Source of the DNA: Microbacteriaceae bacterium
GTDB taxonomy: Bacteria; Actinomycetota; Actinomycetes; Actinomycetales; Microbacteriaceae
Length of the DNA: 64,000 bases
Reading direction: 5' to 3'
NCBI GenBank assembly: GCA_025463565.1
Contig: JAODAT010000075.1
Coordinates: 51,802-115,801, forward strand
Shown: positions 45,189 to 53,846 of the stretch, in pieces
Position numbering within the stretch: the first letter of the stretch is position 1
How the letters are laid out: each line of letters opens with the position of its first letter
Translations under genes and position numbers: made by a program
The notes under the pieces: generated by a model
Told to the model about the DNA's origin: nothing
Seen by the model: only the letters and a program-made list of their open reading frames with translations
Database searches by the model: none

Positions 45189-47815
45189 CAGATCATGCCA
45201 ACAGCGGTGACGCGCACGACGGCGACACCCTCCGCATCGGACTCGGCCAGATCGATCGTTGCGCTGATTCCCCAGTCGTGGTCCCCCGCCGGGTCGTCGA
45301 AGATCTGCCGCACCGTCCACTCGGTGGGCGACTGCCGGATGTCGAGCATGGCGGCGCTGCGGGCGTCGCCGCCGGTGCCGAGCGAGCCGTGGGCGTCGAA
45401 GTAGTCGTCCATGGCGTCGCCCCAGCGGTCGGCGTCGAAGCCGGCCGCGACATCCAGCTCGCCCAGCTGCTCGTAGTCGCCGAGATCGGCGAGCTGCACG
45501 CGTCGGAACAGCTCGTTGCGCACCAGCGTGCGGAAAGCCCGAACGTTGGTGGTCACACCGTGGGGAACAGGCGGCAGTACGGGCGCATCGATCCCCAGCT
45601 CGCCGACCGGGTTGATCATCGACTCCCACTCGTCGATGAGGCTCGAATCGACCTGGCGCACCAGCTCACCGAGCCACTCGATCAGGTCGAGCAATTCCTC
45701 GGTCTTCGCCTCGTCGGGAATCGTCTGCCGGGCCGCCCGATACGCGTCGGAGAGGTAGCGCAGCACCAGGCCTTCCGAACGGTTCAGCTTGTAGAAGCCG
45801 ATGTAGTCGTTGAACGTCATGGCGCGTTCGTAGAGGTCCCGCACCACCGACTTCGGGCTCAGTTCGAAGTCACCCACCCACGGCTGCGATGCGCGATAGG
45901 TCTGGAAGGCGGCATCCAGCAGCTCCTCCAGCGGCTTCGGCCAGGTGATCTGCTCGAGCAGTTCCATGCGCTCGTCGTACTCGATGCCGTCGCTCTTCAT
46001 CGCGGCCACCGCCTCCCCGCGCGCCGCGAACTGCTGCGCCGAGAGCACCGGCCGGGGATCGTCGAGGGTGGCCTCGAGCACCGAGATCATGTCGAGGGCG
46101 TACTGAATAGAGCGGGTCGAGCTTGTCGAGAGCTCACCAGCGTTGTTCGTCGGTGAGATTTCGATCCCTGCTGAGCCGCCTGCCGATTCTGACGAATCGT
46201 CCGGACTGCTCGGCGGGGGCCCAAGCTCGACCCGCTTTTCCCGCGGTTGCAACAGGTCGAACACCGCGAGCGCGAACGGCGAAAGCGGCTGGTTGAGTGC
46301 GAAGTTCGCCTGCAGGTCGACGGTGAGGCTGATCCGCCCGCCGGCGTCCTGCTGCACGATCTCCGCGGTGCGGAGCGTGCGGTAGATGGCGAGCGCCTGG
46401 CGGGCGAGCTCGAGCTGCCGGGGCCTCGGCTCGTGGTTGTTCTCGATGAGGTGTCGCAGTTCGTCGAACGGTTCGCCACCGCGCCCGATCACGTTGAGGA
46501 TCATCGCGTGGCTCACCCGCATGCTCGACGTCAGTGTTTCGGGCTGCGCGTCGACGAGTCGCTGGAAGCTCGGCTCCCCCCAGGAGACGAAGCCGTCGGG
46601 CGCCCGCTTGCGAACGATCTTCTTGATCTTCTTCGGGTCATCCCCCGCCTTCGCCAGCAGCCGGGCGTTCTCGGTCTCGTGCTCGGGCGCCTGCACGACG
46701 ACCGTGCCCGCGGTGTCGTATCCCGCCCGGCCAGCCCGCCCGGCGATCTGGTGGAACTCGCGCGCATTGAGCTGGCGCATCTTCGTTCCGTCGAACTTGG
46801 TGAGCGCCGTCAACAGCACGGTGCGGATCGGAACGTTGATGCCGACGCCGAGCGTGTCGGTGCCGCAGATCACCTTCAGCAGGCCCTGCTGGGCGAGCTG
46901 CTCGACCAGCCTGCGGTATTTGGGCAGCATCCCGGCGTGGTGAACGCCGATGCCCGAGCGGATGAGGCGGCTCAGCGTGCGCCCGAAGTTGGTCGTGAAG
47001 CGGAACGCCCCGATGGCATCCGCGATCGCGTCGCGCTGCTCACGCGTGGCGACGTTGATGCTGGTGAGCGCCTGCGCCCGCTCGAGCGCGGCCAGCTGCG
47101 AGAAATGAACGATGTAGATCGGAGCCTGGTTGGTGCCGAGCAGGTCCTCGACAGTCTCGTGTACCGGCGTGGTCGCATACGAGTAGTGCAGCGGGACCGG
47201 GCGATCCACGCCGGTGACCACCGCGGTCTCCCGCCCGTTCCGGTCGCTGAGGTCGTCAGCCAGCCAGTCGACATCGCCGAGCGTGGCAGACATCAGGATG
47301 AACTGCGCGCGCGGCAGCGTGAGCAGCGGCACCTGCCAGGCCCAGCCTCGCTCCGGGTCGGAGTAGAAATGGAACTCGTCCATGATCACCTGGTCGACCT
47401 CGCTCGCCGCGCCGTTGCGCAGCGCGAGGTTCGCGAGGATCTCCGCCGTGCAGCAGATGATCGGAGCATCGGCGTTGACGCTCGAGTCGCCGGTGACCAT
47501 GCCGACGTTCTCCGGGCCGAAGATCTCGACCAGCGCGAAGAACTTCTCGCTCACCAGCGCCTTGATCGGGGCCGTGTAGTAGCTGCGCTGTCCCTGCGCG
47601 AGCGCCACGAAGTGCGCGGCCGTCGCGACGAGCGACTTGCCGGTGCCGGTGGGGGTGCTGAGGATCAGGTTCGCGCCCGAGACGATCTCGATCAGTGCTT
47701 CGTCCTGCGCGGGATACAGGGCGAGGCCGCGGCCCTCCGCCCACTCCACGAACTGCTGGTACGCGGCATCCGGATCGTAGGTCGACGGGATCCTGTCGAC
47801 GAGAGCGGTTGCCAT
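45188..47815 (-). CDS. Ski2-like DEAD/DEAH RNA helicase with DUF3516
   Basis: Superfamily 2 helicase of 875 residues. Walker A is STPTGTGKS (near residue 53), motif II is MDEFHFYSD (near 145), motif III is LMSATLGD, and motif VI is HQIAGRAGRAGYD. The DUF3516 C-terminal part (about residues 480-875) is the usual actinobacterial form. It is Mtr4/Ski2-like and could unwind RNA for decay. A run of about 42 residues (roughly 527-568), rich in serine and proline, is encoded by a palindromic repeat inserted in frame; a related hairpin lies 14 bases before the start. Three coupled genes follow. Confidence 0.9.
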   Translation of the reverse strand: MATALVDRIPSTYDPDAAYQQFVEWAEGRGLALYPAQDEALIEIVSGANLILSTPTGTGKSLVATAAHFVALAQGQRSYYTAPIKALVSEKFFALVEIFGPENVGMVTGDSSVNADAPIICCTAEILANLALRNGAASEVDQVIMDEFHFYSDPERGWAWQVPLLTLPRAQFILMSATLGDVDWLADDLSDRNGRETAVVTGVDRPVPLHYSYATTPVHETVEDLLGTNQAPIYIVHFSQLAALERAQALTSINVATREQRDAIADAIGAFRFTTNFGRTLSRLIRSGIGVHHAGMLPKYRRLVEQLAQQGLLKVICGTDTLGVGINVPIRTVLLTALTKFDGTKMRQLNAREFHQIAGRAGRAGYDTAGTVVVQAPEHETENARLLAKAGDDPKKIKKIVRKRAPDGFVSWGEPSFQRLVDAQPETLTSSMRVSHAMILNVIGRGGEPFDELRHLIENNHEPRPRQLELARQALAIYRTLRTAEIVQQDAGGRISLTVDLQANFALNQPLSPFALAVFDLLQPREKRVELGPPPSSPDDSSESAGGSAGIEISPTNNAGELSTSSTRSIQYALDMISVLEATLDDPRPVLSAQQFAARGEAVAAMKSDGIEYDERMELLEQITWPKPLEELLDAAFQTYRASQPWVGDFELSPKSVVRDLYERAMTFNDYIGFYKLNRSEGLVLRYLSDAYRAARQTIPDEAKTEELLDLIEWLGELVRQVDSSLIDEWESMINPVGELGIDAPVLPPVPHGVTTNVRAFRTLVRNELFRRVQLADLGDYEQLGELDVAAGFDADRWGDAMDDYFDAHGSLGTGGDARSAAMLDIRQSPTEWTVRQIFDDPAGDHDWGISATIDLAESDAEGVAVVRVTAVGMI
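46110..46237. repeat. Palindromic element inside the helicase coding sequence
   Basis: GAGCGGGTCGAGCTTG (46110-46125) pairs with CAAGCTCGACCCGCTT (46222-46237), 15 of 16 positions. Inner arms are CTCACC (46133-46138) and GGTGAG (46152-46157). The outer arm, up to CTCACC, matches the hairpin at 47829-47901 nearly base for base. In this copy about 55 extra bases separate the right inner and outer arms. The reading frame of the helicase passes through without a stop. Confidence 0.75.
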
Positions 47816-47828
47816 GCCTCAACCCTAA

Positions 47829-47901
47829 GAGCGGGTCGAGCTTGTCGAGACCTCACCGATGGGCAACTCGTTGGTGAGGTCTCGACAAGCTCGACCCGCT
47901 T
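47829..47901. repeat. Palindromic hairpin element with 29-bp arms
   Basis: A 29-base arm at 47829-47857 (starts GAGCGGGTCGAGCTTG, ends GACCTCACC) is repeated in reverse complement at 47873-47901 with one mismatch; the loop is 15 bases. It fills the gap between the divergent helicase and zinc-ribbon SDR genes. It shares the outer arm with the element inside the helicase gene. Confidence 0.85.
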
Positions 47902-47912
47902 TACACTTTGAT

Positions 47913-49346
47913 GTGCCCTCCATCGACCCCGACGACCTCGCAGCGACGCTGCGTGTGCTCGCCACGATGGGCGACATCGACGAGGAGGATCCCGACTTCG
48001 TCACCGTGCGCCAGGCGACGGCACGCATGTTCAAGTCGGTGAAGAAGACCCGCCGCCTCGAGAAGCGAGCCGAGATCGCCGACGCCGACCGCGCCGTCGT
48101 GGCGAACACGGCCACCGGCGCCCCCGACCGTATCGACGACGAGACCCGCGGCATCCCACTGGCCATCACGGTCGCCGCTCCCACCGCCGGAACCCTGCTT
48201 AAATCCCGGCCCTGCTACATCTGCAAGCAGCACTACACGCAGGTTGACGCGTTCTATCACCAGCTCTGCCCGGACTGCGCCGCGCTCAACCATTCGAAGC
48301 GCGACGCCCGCACCGACCTCACCGGCAGGCGAGCCCTTCTCACCGGCGGCCGCGCGAAGATCGGCATGTACATCGCACTGAGGCTGCTTCGTGATGGTGC
48401 TCACACGACGATCACGACGCGCTTTCCCCGTGATGCCGTCCGCCGCTTCTCATCGCTCCCCGACTCGGCGGAGTGGCTGCACCGCCTGCGCGTGGTCGGA
48501 ATCGACCTGCGCGATCCGGCACAGGTGGTGGGTCTCACTGACGCGATGATCGCGGCCGGCCCGCTCGACATCCTCATCAATAACGCCGCGCAGACCGTGC
48601 GCCGCTCCCCCGGCTCTTACGCGCCGCTCGCCGAGGCCGAGTCAGCTCCGTTGCCCGACGGTCCCCTGCCGGAGTTGCTCACCTTCGGGCACACCAACGA
48701 CGCCCACCCGCAGGCGCTCGAGGCCTCGATCGGCTCGCATCCGATTCTCGCGAAGGCGGCCGAGCTCACCGAGCTCGCGATGACGGCCGGCTCCAGCTCG
48801 CTCGACCGGCTCGCGGCGGGCACGGCAATCGATGCCGGCGGCCTGGTGCCCGATGAGCACGACTCCAACAGCTGGACCCAGCACGTGCAGCAGGTCGATC
48901 CGCTCGAGATGCTCGAGGTGCAGCTTGCGAACGTTACCGCGCCTTTCCTGCTGGTCTCCCGCCTGCGCCCGGCGCTTGCGGCATCGGATGCGCGACGAAA
49001 GTATGTGGTAAACGTCTCCGCCATGGAGGGCCAGTTCGGTCGCGGATACAAGGGCCCCGGGCACCCGCACACCAACATGGCGAAGGCCGCACTCAACATG
49101 CTCACCCGCACGAGCGCGAAGGAGATGTTCGAGACCGACGGCATCCTCATGACGAGCGTCGACACGGGCTGGATCACCGATGAGCGCCCGCACCCGACGA
49201 AGGTGCGCCTCGCCGAGGAAGGCTTCCACGCCCCGCTCGACCTCGTGGATGGCGCGGCCCGGGTCTACGATCCGGTGGTGCGCGGGGAGGCCGGCGAAGA
49301 TGTGTTCGGCGTTTTCCTGAAGGATTACACAGCAGCAGCCTGGTAG
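47913..49346 (+). CDS. SDR oxidoreductase with N-terminal zinc ribbon
   Basis: Short-chain dehydrogenase of about 477 residues, twice the usual size. An N-terminal domain of about 130 residues holds a four-cysteine zinc site: C101 and C104 (CYIC), C119 and C122 (CPDC). The Rossmann domain has TGGRAKIG from residue 144, and NNAAQT for the NNAG motif. The canonical YxxxK is replaced by TNMAK, so Tyr is Thr. It ends in a domain matching large fungal-type SDRs. The GTG start at 47913 is a choice by homology; there is no ribosome site, and the next option is ATG at 47967. Function unknown. Confidence 0.8.
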   Translation: MPSIDPDDLAATLRVLATMGDIDEEDPDFVTVRQATARMFKSVKKTRRLEKRAEIADADRAVVANTATGAPDRIDDETRGIPLAITVAAPTAGTLLKSRPCYICKQHYTQVDAFYHQLCPDCAALNHSKRDARTDLTGRRALLTGGRAKIGMYIALRLLRDGAHTTITTRFPRDAVRRFSSLPDSAEWLHRLRVVGIDLRDPAQVVGLTDAMIAAGPLDILINNAAQTVRRSPGSYAPLAEAESAPLPDGPLPELLTFGHTNDAHPQALEASIGSHPILAKAAELTELAMTAGSSSLDRLAAGTAIDAGGLVPDEHDSNSWTQHVQQVDPLEMLEVQLANVTAPFLLVSRLRPALAASDARRKYVVNVSAMEGQFGRGYKGPGHPHTNMAKAALNMLTRTSAKEMFETDGILMTSVDTGWITDERPHPTKVRLAEEGFHAPLDLVDGAARVYDPVVRGEAGEDVFGVFLKDYTAAAW

Positions 49347-49357
49347 TGGGTGACCAC

Positions 49358-50323
49358 CTAGTTGACGTTCTGGTAGGCCGACATTCCCTCGAGGTTGAGA
49401 ACGGTACGATCGCCGAGCGGCGCCTTGAGTTGAACGGGCTGCAGGTAGCTGTAGATCGTGTTGCCCTTCAGGCAGTCCGGCGGGGCCGCGCCATTGGCAA
49501 GGGGCGAGCCGTCGCTGACCAGCAGCCCGATGGAGACGCTCGTGGCGGTTTCCTGCACGACGATCCCATCGATCAGGCAGTTGAATCCGACGAAGTCGAG
49601 AACGAGCGCGGATTTTTTCAGAATCGCATCCGCGCCGTGGTCAGGCGTCGCCTGGTCCCACGCGTTCTTCGGAAGGCGCGATGACACGTCGACCGGATCC
49701 CAGCTGAAATTGTCTGCCACCTTCGCGCCCGCTGGCACGCTCGTGACGACGGGCACGGGAGAAAGGTCGATCGAGTTGAAGAACATCATCGCGTTGTCGA
49801 TGTCCTTCTGGTCCTGCGCGCTGGTCGTCGGATGGACGAGTGCGTCGACCTCCGCCTTCGTGCGCTGCTGCACACCGATGAGCGAGAACACGATCGCGAA
49901 GATCACGATCACCGAGACGATGATCGAGCCGTACTCGATTCCGTATGCGGCGTCGCTCGGCTCATTCAGCGGAGGAGCGTCTTCGGTCGCCCGGCCCGCG
50001 GTAATCCGGCGACGACGAACGATGAGCACGGTCACGACGACCGCGAGCAGCACGACGAAGCCGATGAGACCCGTGACGAGGGTTGCGGTCAGCTTCGCGT
50101 CAAGGCTGCCGGGCCAGACCGGCCCCACCACCGCAGAAGCTCCCAGCACGAAGAACGTCGCGCTGCTGATTCGCGCCAGGCGAAAATTCCGTCGCCCGGG
50201 GCGCATCGCGTCCGGGTTGCTGAACTGCCAGGACGAGAAGATGTTCCAGATCGCTTCCGGCGCGATCATCCCGGGCAGGGACAGCGCCATCAGCACGATC
50301 CCGATCCCCACGAACGTCCCCAC
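49358..50323 (-). CDS. Membrane protein with C-terminal extracytoplasmic domain, unknown
   Basis: A 321-residue protein I do not recognise. Four hydrophobic helices are seen, at about residues 2-22, 50-72, 82-107 and 138-160. The last 150 residues are soluble and probably face outside; they include NCLIDGIVVQETATSV and CLKGNTIYSYL with a cysteine pair. The GTG start at 50321-50323 has GGAGGGGG upstream and gives a start within the first helix. Convergent with the SDR (11 bases). Function unknown. Confidence 0.65.
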   Translation of the reverse strand: MGTFVGIGIVLMALSLPGMIAPEAIWNIFSSWQFSNPDAMRPGRRNFRLARISSATFFVLGASAVVGPVWPGSLDAKLTATLVTGLIGFVVLLAVVVTVLIVRRRRITAGRATEDAPPLNEPSDAAYGIEYGSIIVSVIVIFAIVFSLIGVQQRTKAEVDALVHPTTSAQDQKDIDNAMMFFNSIDLSPVPVVTSVPAGAKVADNFSWDPVDVSSRLPKNAWDQATPDHGADAILKKSALVLDFVGFNCLIDGIVVQETATSVSIGLLVSDGSPLANGAAPPDCLKGNTIYSYLQPVQLKAPLGDRTVLNLEGMSAYQNVN

Positions 50324-50450
50324 GCATCCCCCTCCGCGTTGCTTTCGACGGTAGCAGGCTGGGAGTACGCCGGATGTTCGTCGGGCACGGAAAGGTACGA
50401 TTGCATCCACCGAGCGTCCAGACGCACGCGCCGAGGAGGAGGGGCAGCCT

Positions 50451-51023
50451 GTGACCGACCGCAGCCTCGCCCTCGTGCAGGAGCACGACGACTCCGTGGA
50501 TGAGCGAATCACCAGCGCCGCGCTCGAACTCCTGCGCAGTCGAGGCCCCGTCGCCGTGAGCATCGAGGCCGTCTCCGCCGCCTCGGGCGTAGCGAAGACC
50601 ACCATCTACCGTCGGCATCGCAATCGCGAGGCACTGCTGCGAGCGGTCATCGACGCCGCCGCGATCCGTATCGCCGTGCCGATCGACCTGAGTGCGTACG
50701 ATACGTTCCGTTGGTTCCTCGTGCATGCCCGCGAGACCATCGAGAACATCGTGGGCCGCGGCGCCGTCGCCGCGATCATGCTCAATGAGGACACCGAGTT
50801 CGCCATGCTGCTCCACGAGCGCATCAGGGCCAACACCAAGCCGCTGCGCGACGACCTGCGCCGGCGCTCAGACACCGGCGAGCTCCGCGCGAACCTCGAC
50901 ATCGAGCTGGTGATGAGCCTGCTTCTCGGCACCTTCATCGCCGAGTCGATCCGCGGCAGCAGCTCGGCCGACGACTGGGCCGACAGCGTGCTCGAGTTTC
51001 TCTGGCCGTCGCTCGCGCCGTGA
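50451..51023 (+). CDS. TetR family transcriptional regulator
   Basis: Repressor of 190 residues. The helix-turn-helix spans about residues 20-65 with VSIEAVSAASGVAKTTIYRRH as recognition helix, followed by a C-terminal domain ending in LLLGTFIAESI. GTG start with GGAGG close upstream. Its stop overlaps the diacylglycerol kinase gene by four bases, so it probably controls that gene. It also lies close to the ether-lipid-like cluster and could regulate it, but that is inference. Confidence 0.88.
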   Translation: MTDRSLALVQEHDDSVDERITSAALELLRSRGPVAVSIEAVSAASGVAKTTIYRRHRNREALLRAVIDAAAIRIAVPIDLSAYDTFRWFLVHARETIENIVGRGAVAAIMLNEDTEFAMLLHERIRANTKPLRDDLRRRSDTGELRANLDIELVMSLLLGTFIAESIRGSSSADDWADSVLEFLWPSLAP

Positions 51024-51964
51024 CGAAGCGCGCCGCCGTCATCTACAACCCGGCGCGGGTCGACCTCGCGCGGGTCGAACGCACGGTCGCGAAATGGGAG
51101 GCCCGGGAGGGCTGGGAGAAGTCCCTCTGGCTCCCCACCGCTCTCGAGACGCCCACCAGCGACGTCGTCGGCGATGCGCTGGGAACGAAGGTGGACCTGG
51201 TCGTCGCCGCCGGAGGCGACGGCACGGTGAGCGAGGTGGCGTCGGCACTGCGCCAGTCCGGTGTACCCCTCGGAATCCTGCCCTGCGGCACCGCGAACCT
51301 CCTGGCACGCAACCTGCACCTGCCCTTGACCAACCTGGGAGCCGCGGCCAGGATCGCGTTCACGGGCGTCGACCGCCCGGTCGACGTCGGCGTTCTCTCC
51401 TACCGCCTCGCCGACGGCACGACCTCGGTGCGGCCATACTTCGTGATGGCCGGCTTCGGCATCGACGCGGACATGGTGGAGGGCACCGATGTGCTGGCCA
51501 AGAAGCGCTTCGGCTGGCTCGCCTATGTGAGCCCGATCGTGAGGTCCGCCTACCGCACCAGTCGGGCATCCGTCACCTGGTCGCTCGACGGCGGCACGCC
51601 GGTGTCGGCGCGGTTGCACACCCTCATCGTCGGCAACTGCAGCACGATCACCGCGGGCATCCATCTGCTGCCGGGAGCGGAGATCGATGACGGGCTGCTC
51701 GATGTGCTCGCGGTACGGTCTTTGATCGGCCGGGATCGACGTCGCTTCGTCAACTGGATCGCTCCGTACCAGGGGCCGATCCCGACCACGGTTCCCCCCA
51801 CCGACGCGGACGGTGGCGACACTTTTCGCTACCGCACGGCCAAGACGGTGACGATGACCCTGCACGACCCGGCAACATTCCAGGCCGACGGCGATCTCAT
51901 CGGGTCGGTCGAGTGGGCCGAGTTCTCACTCGACCCACTCGCCGTCACGGTGAAGGTCGCCTAG
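51020..51964 (+). CDS. Diacylglycerol kinase family protein
   Basis: Lipid kinase of 314 residues of the DagK/YegS/LCB5 family. The nucleotide-binding motif is VVAAGGDGTVSEV near residue 56, followed by GILPCGTANLLARNL. It phosphorylates diacylglycerol or a related lipid with ATP at the membrane face. It is coupled to a TetR gene and convergent with the alkyl-DHAP synthase-like gene 13 bases away. A role in recycling alkyl-acyl glycerol is possible but unproven. Confidence 0.9.
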   Translation: MTKRAAVIYNPARVDLARVERTVAKWEAREGWEKSLWLPTALETPTSDVVGDALGTKVDLVVAAGGDGTVSEVASALRQSGVPLGILPCGTANLLARNLHLPLTNLGAAARIAFTGVDRPVDVGVLSYRLADGTTSVRPYFVMAGFGIDADMVEGTDVLAKKRFGWLAYVSPIVRSAYRTSRASVTWSLDGGTPVSARLHTLIVGNCSTITAGIHLLPGAEIDDGLLDVLAVRSLIGRDRRRFVNWIAPYQGPIPTTVPPTDADGGDTFRYRTAKTVTMTLHDPATFQADGDLIGSVEWAEFSLDPLAVTVKVA

Positions 51965-51981
51965 TTATTTGAGGTAACTAG
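51961..51981. terminator. Hairpin over two convergent stop codons
   Basis: CTAGTTA-TTTGAGG-TAACTAG is a perfect 7-bp inverted repeat containing the stop codons of both convergent genes. It is AT-rich and short, so termination is likely weak. Confidence 0.4.
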
Positions 51982-53846
51982 TCCTTCGACCTGGCGTTCG
52001 CCGGTGCCTTGCCCGAGGTGGCACGGCTGGTCGTCTTGGCCGGAGTCTTCGCTGCTGCCTTTGCGGGCGCCTTGGCCGCGGTCTTCGCCGCAGCCTTGAC
52101 CGGTGCCTTGGCAGGCGCCTTGGTCGCCGTTTTCGCGTTCGCCGCACGCTCGTCGGCGTAGGTCTGGCCATTGAAGATGATCTTGCCCGGGTTGAACAGT
52201 CCCTTGGGGTCGGTGCTCTCGAAGAGATCGTTCATGATCTCGACGCCGCCGGCCGAAATGTCCTGCTCCAGCCACGGCGAGTGCTCGCGCCCGACGCCAT
52301 GGTGGTGCGACAGCGATCCGCCGTTGTCCTGGAAGGACTGTTGGATGGCGTTCTTCACCTTGTCGTATTCGCCGAGCGGGTCATCCCCGAAGGCGAAGGC
52401 GAAGGTGAAGTAGAGGCAGGCGCCGGAGTGGTACGAGTGCGACAGGTGGCTCATGATCCAGCCGGTTCGGCCGAGCTTGTCGAACTCCGCCTGGGCGGCC
52501 GCATACGCGCCGTCGTGCAGCGCGGCGAGCTTCGACCACGGGGCCGCGCTCTCCGACACGTCGCCGGCGGCGCCCCGGTCGAGCAGGAAGTCGCGCAGGT
52601 ACGGAGTGTCGAATTTCTTCTGGTCGTACAGCACGCCGGGGCCCTTGCCGACGCCCATGCCGTTGTGCTTCTTCACGATCGCGTCGACAAGCTTCTTCTG
52701 CCGCTTGGCGTGAGCCTCGCCACCCTCGTAGCCGATGAACGAGAGGCAGATCTCCTCGAGGTTCCAGCCCTTCGACTTGAAGATCGCCGGGAGCACCGTG
52801 CCGGAGACGAACTTGGTGATGCCCTTCGATGCCTTGCTGGTGGCGAGCGAGAACCCGGTCTCGCGCGCGTCGGAAACGCGGGTGATCGTGGGGGCGGCAT
52901 CGCTCTCCGAGATCTCCTGCATCGCCTTCAGGCCGACGGCCCAAGACGGGAAGAAGTACGCGTAGACGTCGCGTTTCGCCGGAATGCGGTGCACCTGCAC
53001 CGTGGCTTCGGTGATGACGCCGAGTCGACCCTCGCTGCCGAGGATCATCTCGCGGACGCTCGGGCCGGTGGACGTGCTCGGGATGGCACGGATAACCAAC
53101 GGCGCACCGGGGCGCACAACCCGGAGGCCGCGCGTGATGTCGGCGATGTCGCCGTACTTGTCGGACTGCATGCCAGACGACCGGGTGGCGATCCAGCCGC
53201 CGAGGGTCGAGTAGGTGAAGCTGTCGGGGAAGTGACCCATGGTCCAGCCGAGCTTCTCGAGCTGCTCCTCCATGTACGGGCCGAGCACGCCGGCCTGGAT
53301 GCGGGCCAGACCGGAGTCGGCGTCCACCTCGATCACCTTGTCGAGTCGGCCGAGGTCGAGCGACACGACGGTGCGCTTCTCGGTGGCGATCGGCTCCAGG
53401 CTGCCCGCGATGTTACTGCCACCACCGAACGGGATGATGACGGCATTGGCAGCAGCCGCTGCGTCGACGACGCCCTGCACCTCAGCCTCGTCTGCCGGGT
53501 ACACCACGACATCCGGAGCACGGTCGATCTTGCCGGAGCGAACGCGCACCAGGTCGCGCAGGCTCTTGCCGAAGGTGTGCACGACGCGCTCCATGTCGTC
53601 GCTCGTGACGTTGTCTTCACCGACGACGGCAGCGAGCTTGGAGAAGAAGGCACTCGTGATCACAGCTTTGGGTACATCGAGGTTCTCGAACGGAGCCGGT
53701 TCGGCAGGCACCGCTTTCCAAAGGTCGATCGCAACGGCTTTCTCGACGAAGGGAGCGAACTCAGGCTTGTCTTCATGGTGAAAGCCGACGCCCTCGACGC
53801 CCCAGCCCCACCACTTCATGTGCTCGACGTCACTCTTGCCAGTCAT
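51978..53846 (-). CDS. Alkyl-dihydroxyacetonephosphate synthase-like FAD enzyme
   Basis: Member of the VAO-type flavoenzymes with strong resemblance to alkyl-DHAP synthase, which swaps the acyl chain of acyl-DHAP for a fatty alcohol to form the ether bond. Hallmarks: MKWWGWG at residues 10-16; FAD loop PFGGGSN (139 on); H205 in GHFPDS; STLGGWIATRSSGMQ and LGSEGRLGVITEAT; Y479 in GACLYFTF; H514-H515-H516 in SHHHGVG. The tyrosine and histidines match those required in the mammalian enzyme. A tail from about residue 568 to 622 is made of Lys/Ala/Pro repeats, unusual here. Overlaps the acyltransferase gene by four bases. A lactate or glycolate oxidase is a weaker alternative. Confidence 0.88.
   Translation of the reverse strand: MTGKSDVEHMKWWGWGVEGVGFHHEDKPEFAPFVEKAVAIDLWKAVPAEPAPFENLDVPKAVITSAFFSKLAAVVGEDNVTSDDMERVVHTFGKSLRDLVRVRSGKIDRAPDVVVYPADEAEVQGVVDAAAAANAVIIPFGGGSNIAGSLEPIATEKRTVVSLDLGRLDKVIEVDADSGLARIQAGVLGPYMEEQLEKLGWTMGHFPDSFTYSTLGGWIATRSSGMQSDKYGDIADITRGLRVVRPGAPLVIRAIPSTSTGPSVREMILGSEGRLGVITEATVQVHRIPAKRDVYAYFFPSWAVGLKAMQEISESDAAPTITRVSDARETGFSLATSKASKGITKFVSGTVLPAIFKSKGWNLEEICLSFIGYEGGEAHAKRQKKLVDAIVKKHNGMGVGKGPGVLYDQKKFDTPYLRDFLLDRGAAGDVSESAAPWSKLAALHDGAYAAAQAEFDKLGRTGWIMSHLSHSYHSGACLYFTFAFAFGDDPLGEYDKVKNAIQQSFQDNGGSLSHHHGVGREHSPWLEQDISAGGVEIMNDLFESTDPKGLFNPGKIIFNGQTYADERAANAKTATKAPAKAPVKAAAKTAAKAPAKAAAKTPAKTTSRATSGKAPANARSKD

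Noticed and set aside
46247..47911. 554-codon frame opposite the helicase
   Set aside because: Antisense to conserved helicase motifs; charged low-complexity translation.
51978..53846. D-lactate or glycolate oxidase as the primary call
   Set aside because: General fold matches, but MKWWGWG, GHFPDS, GACLYFTF and SHHHGVG are the alkyl-DHAP synthase pattern.
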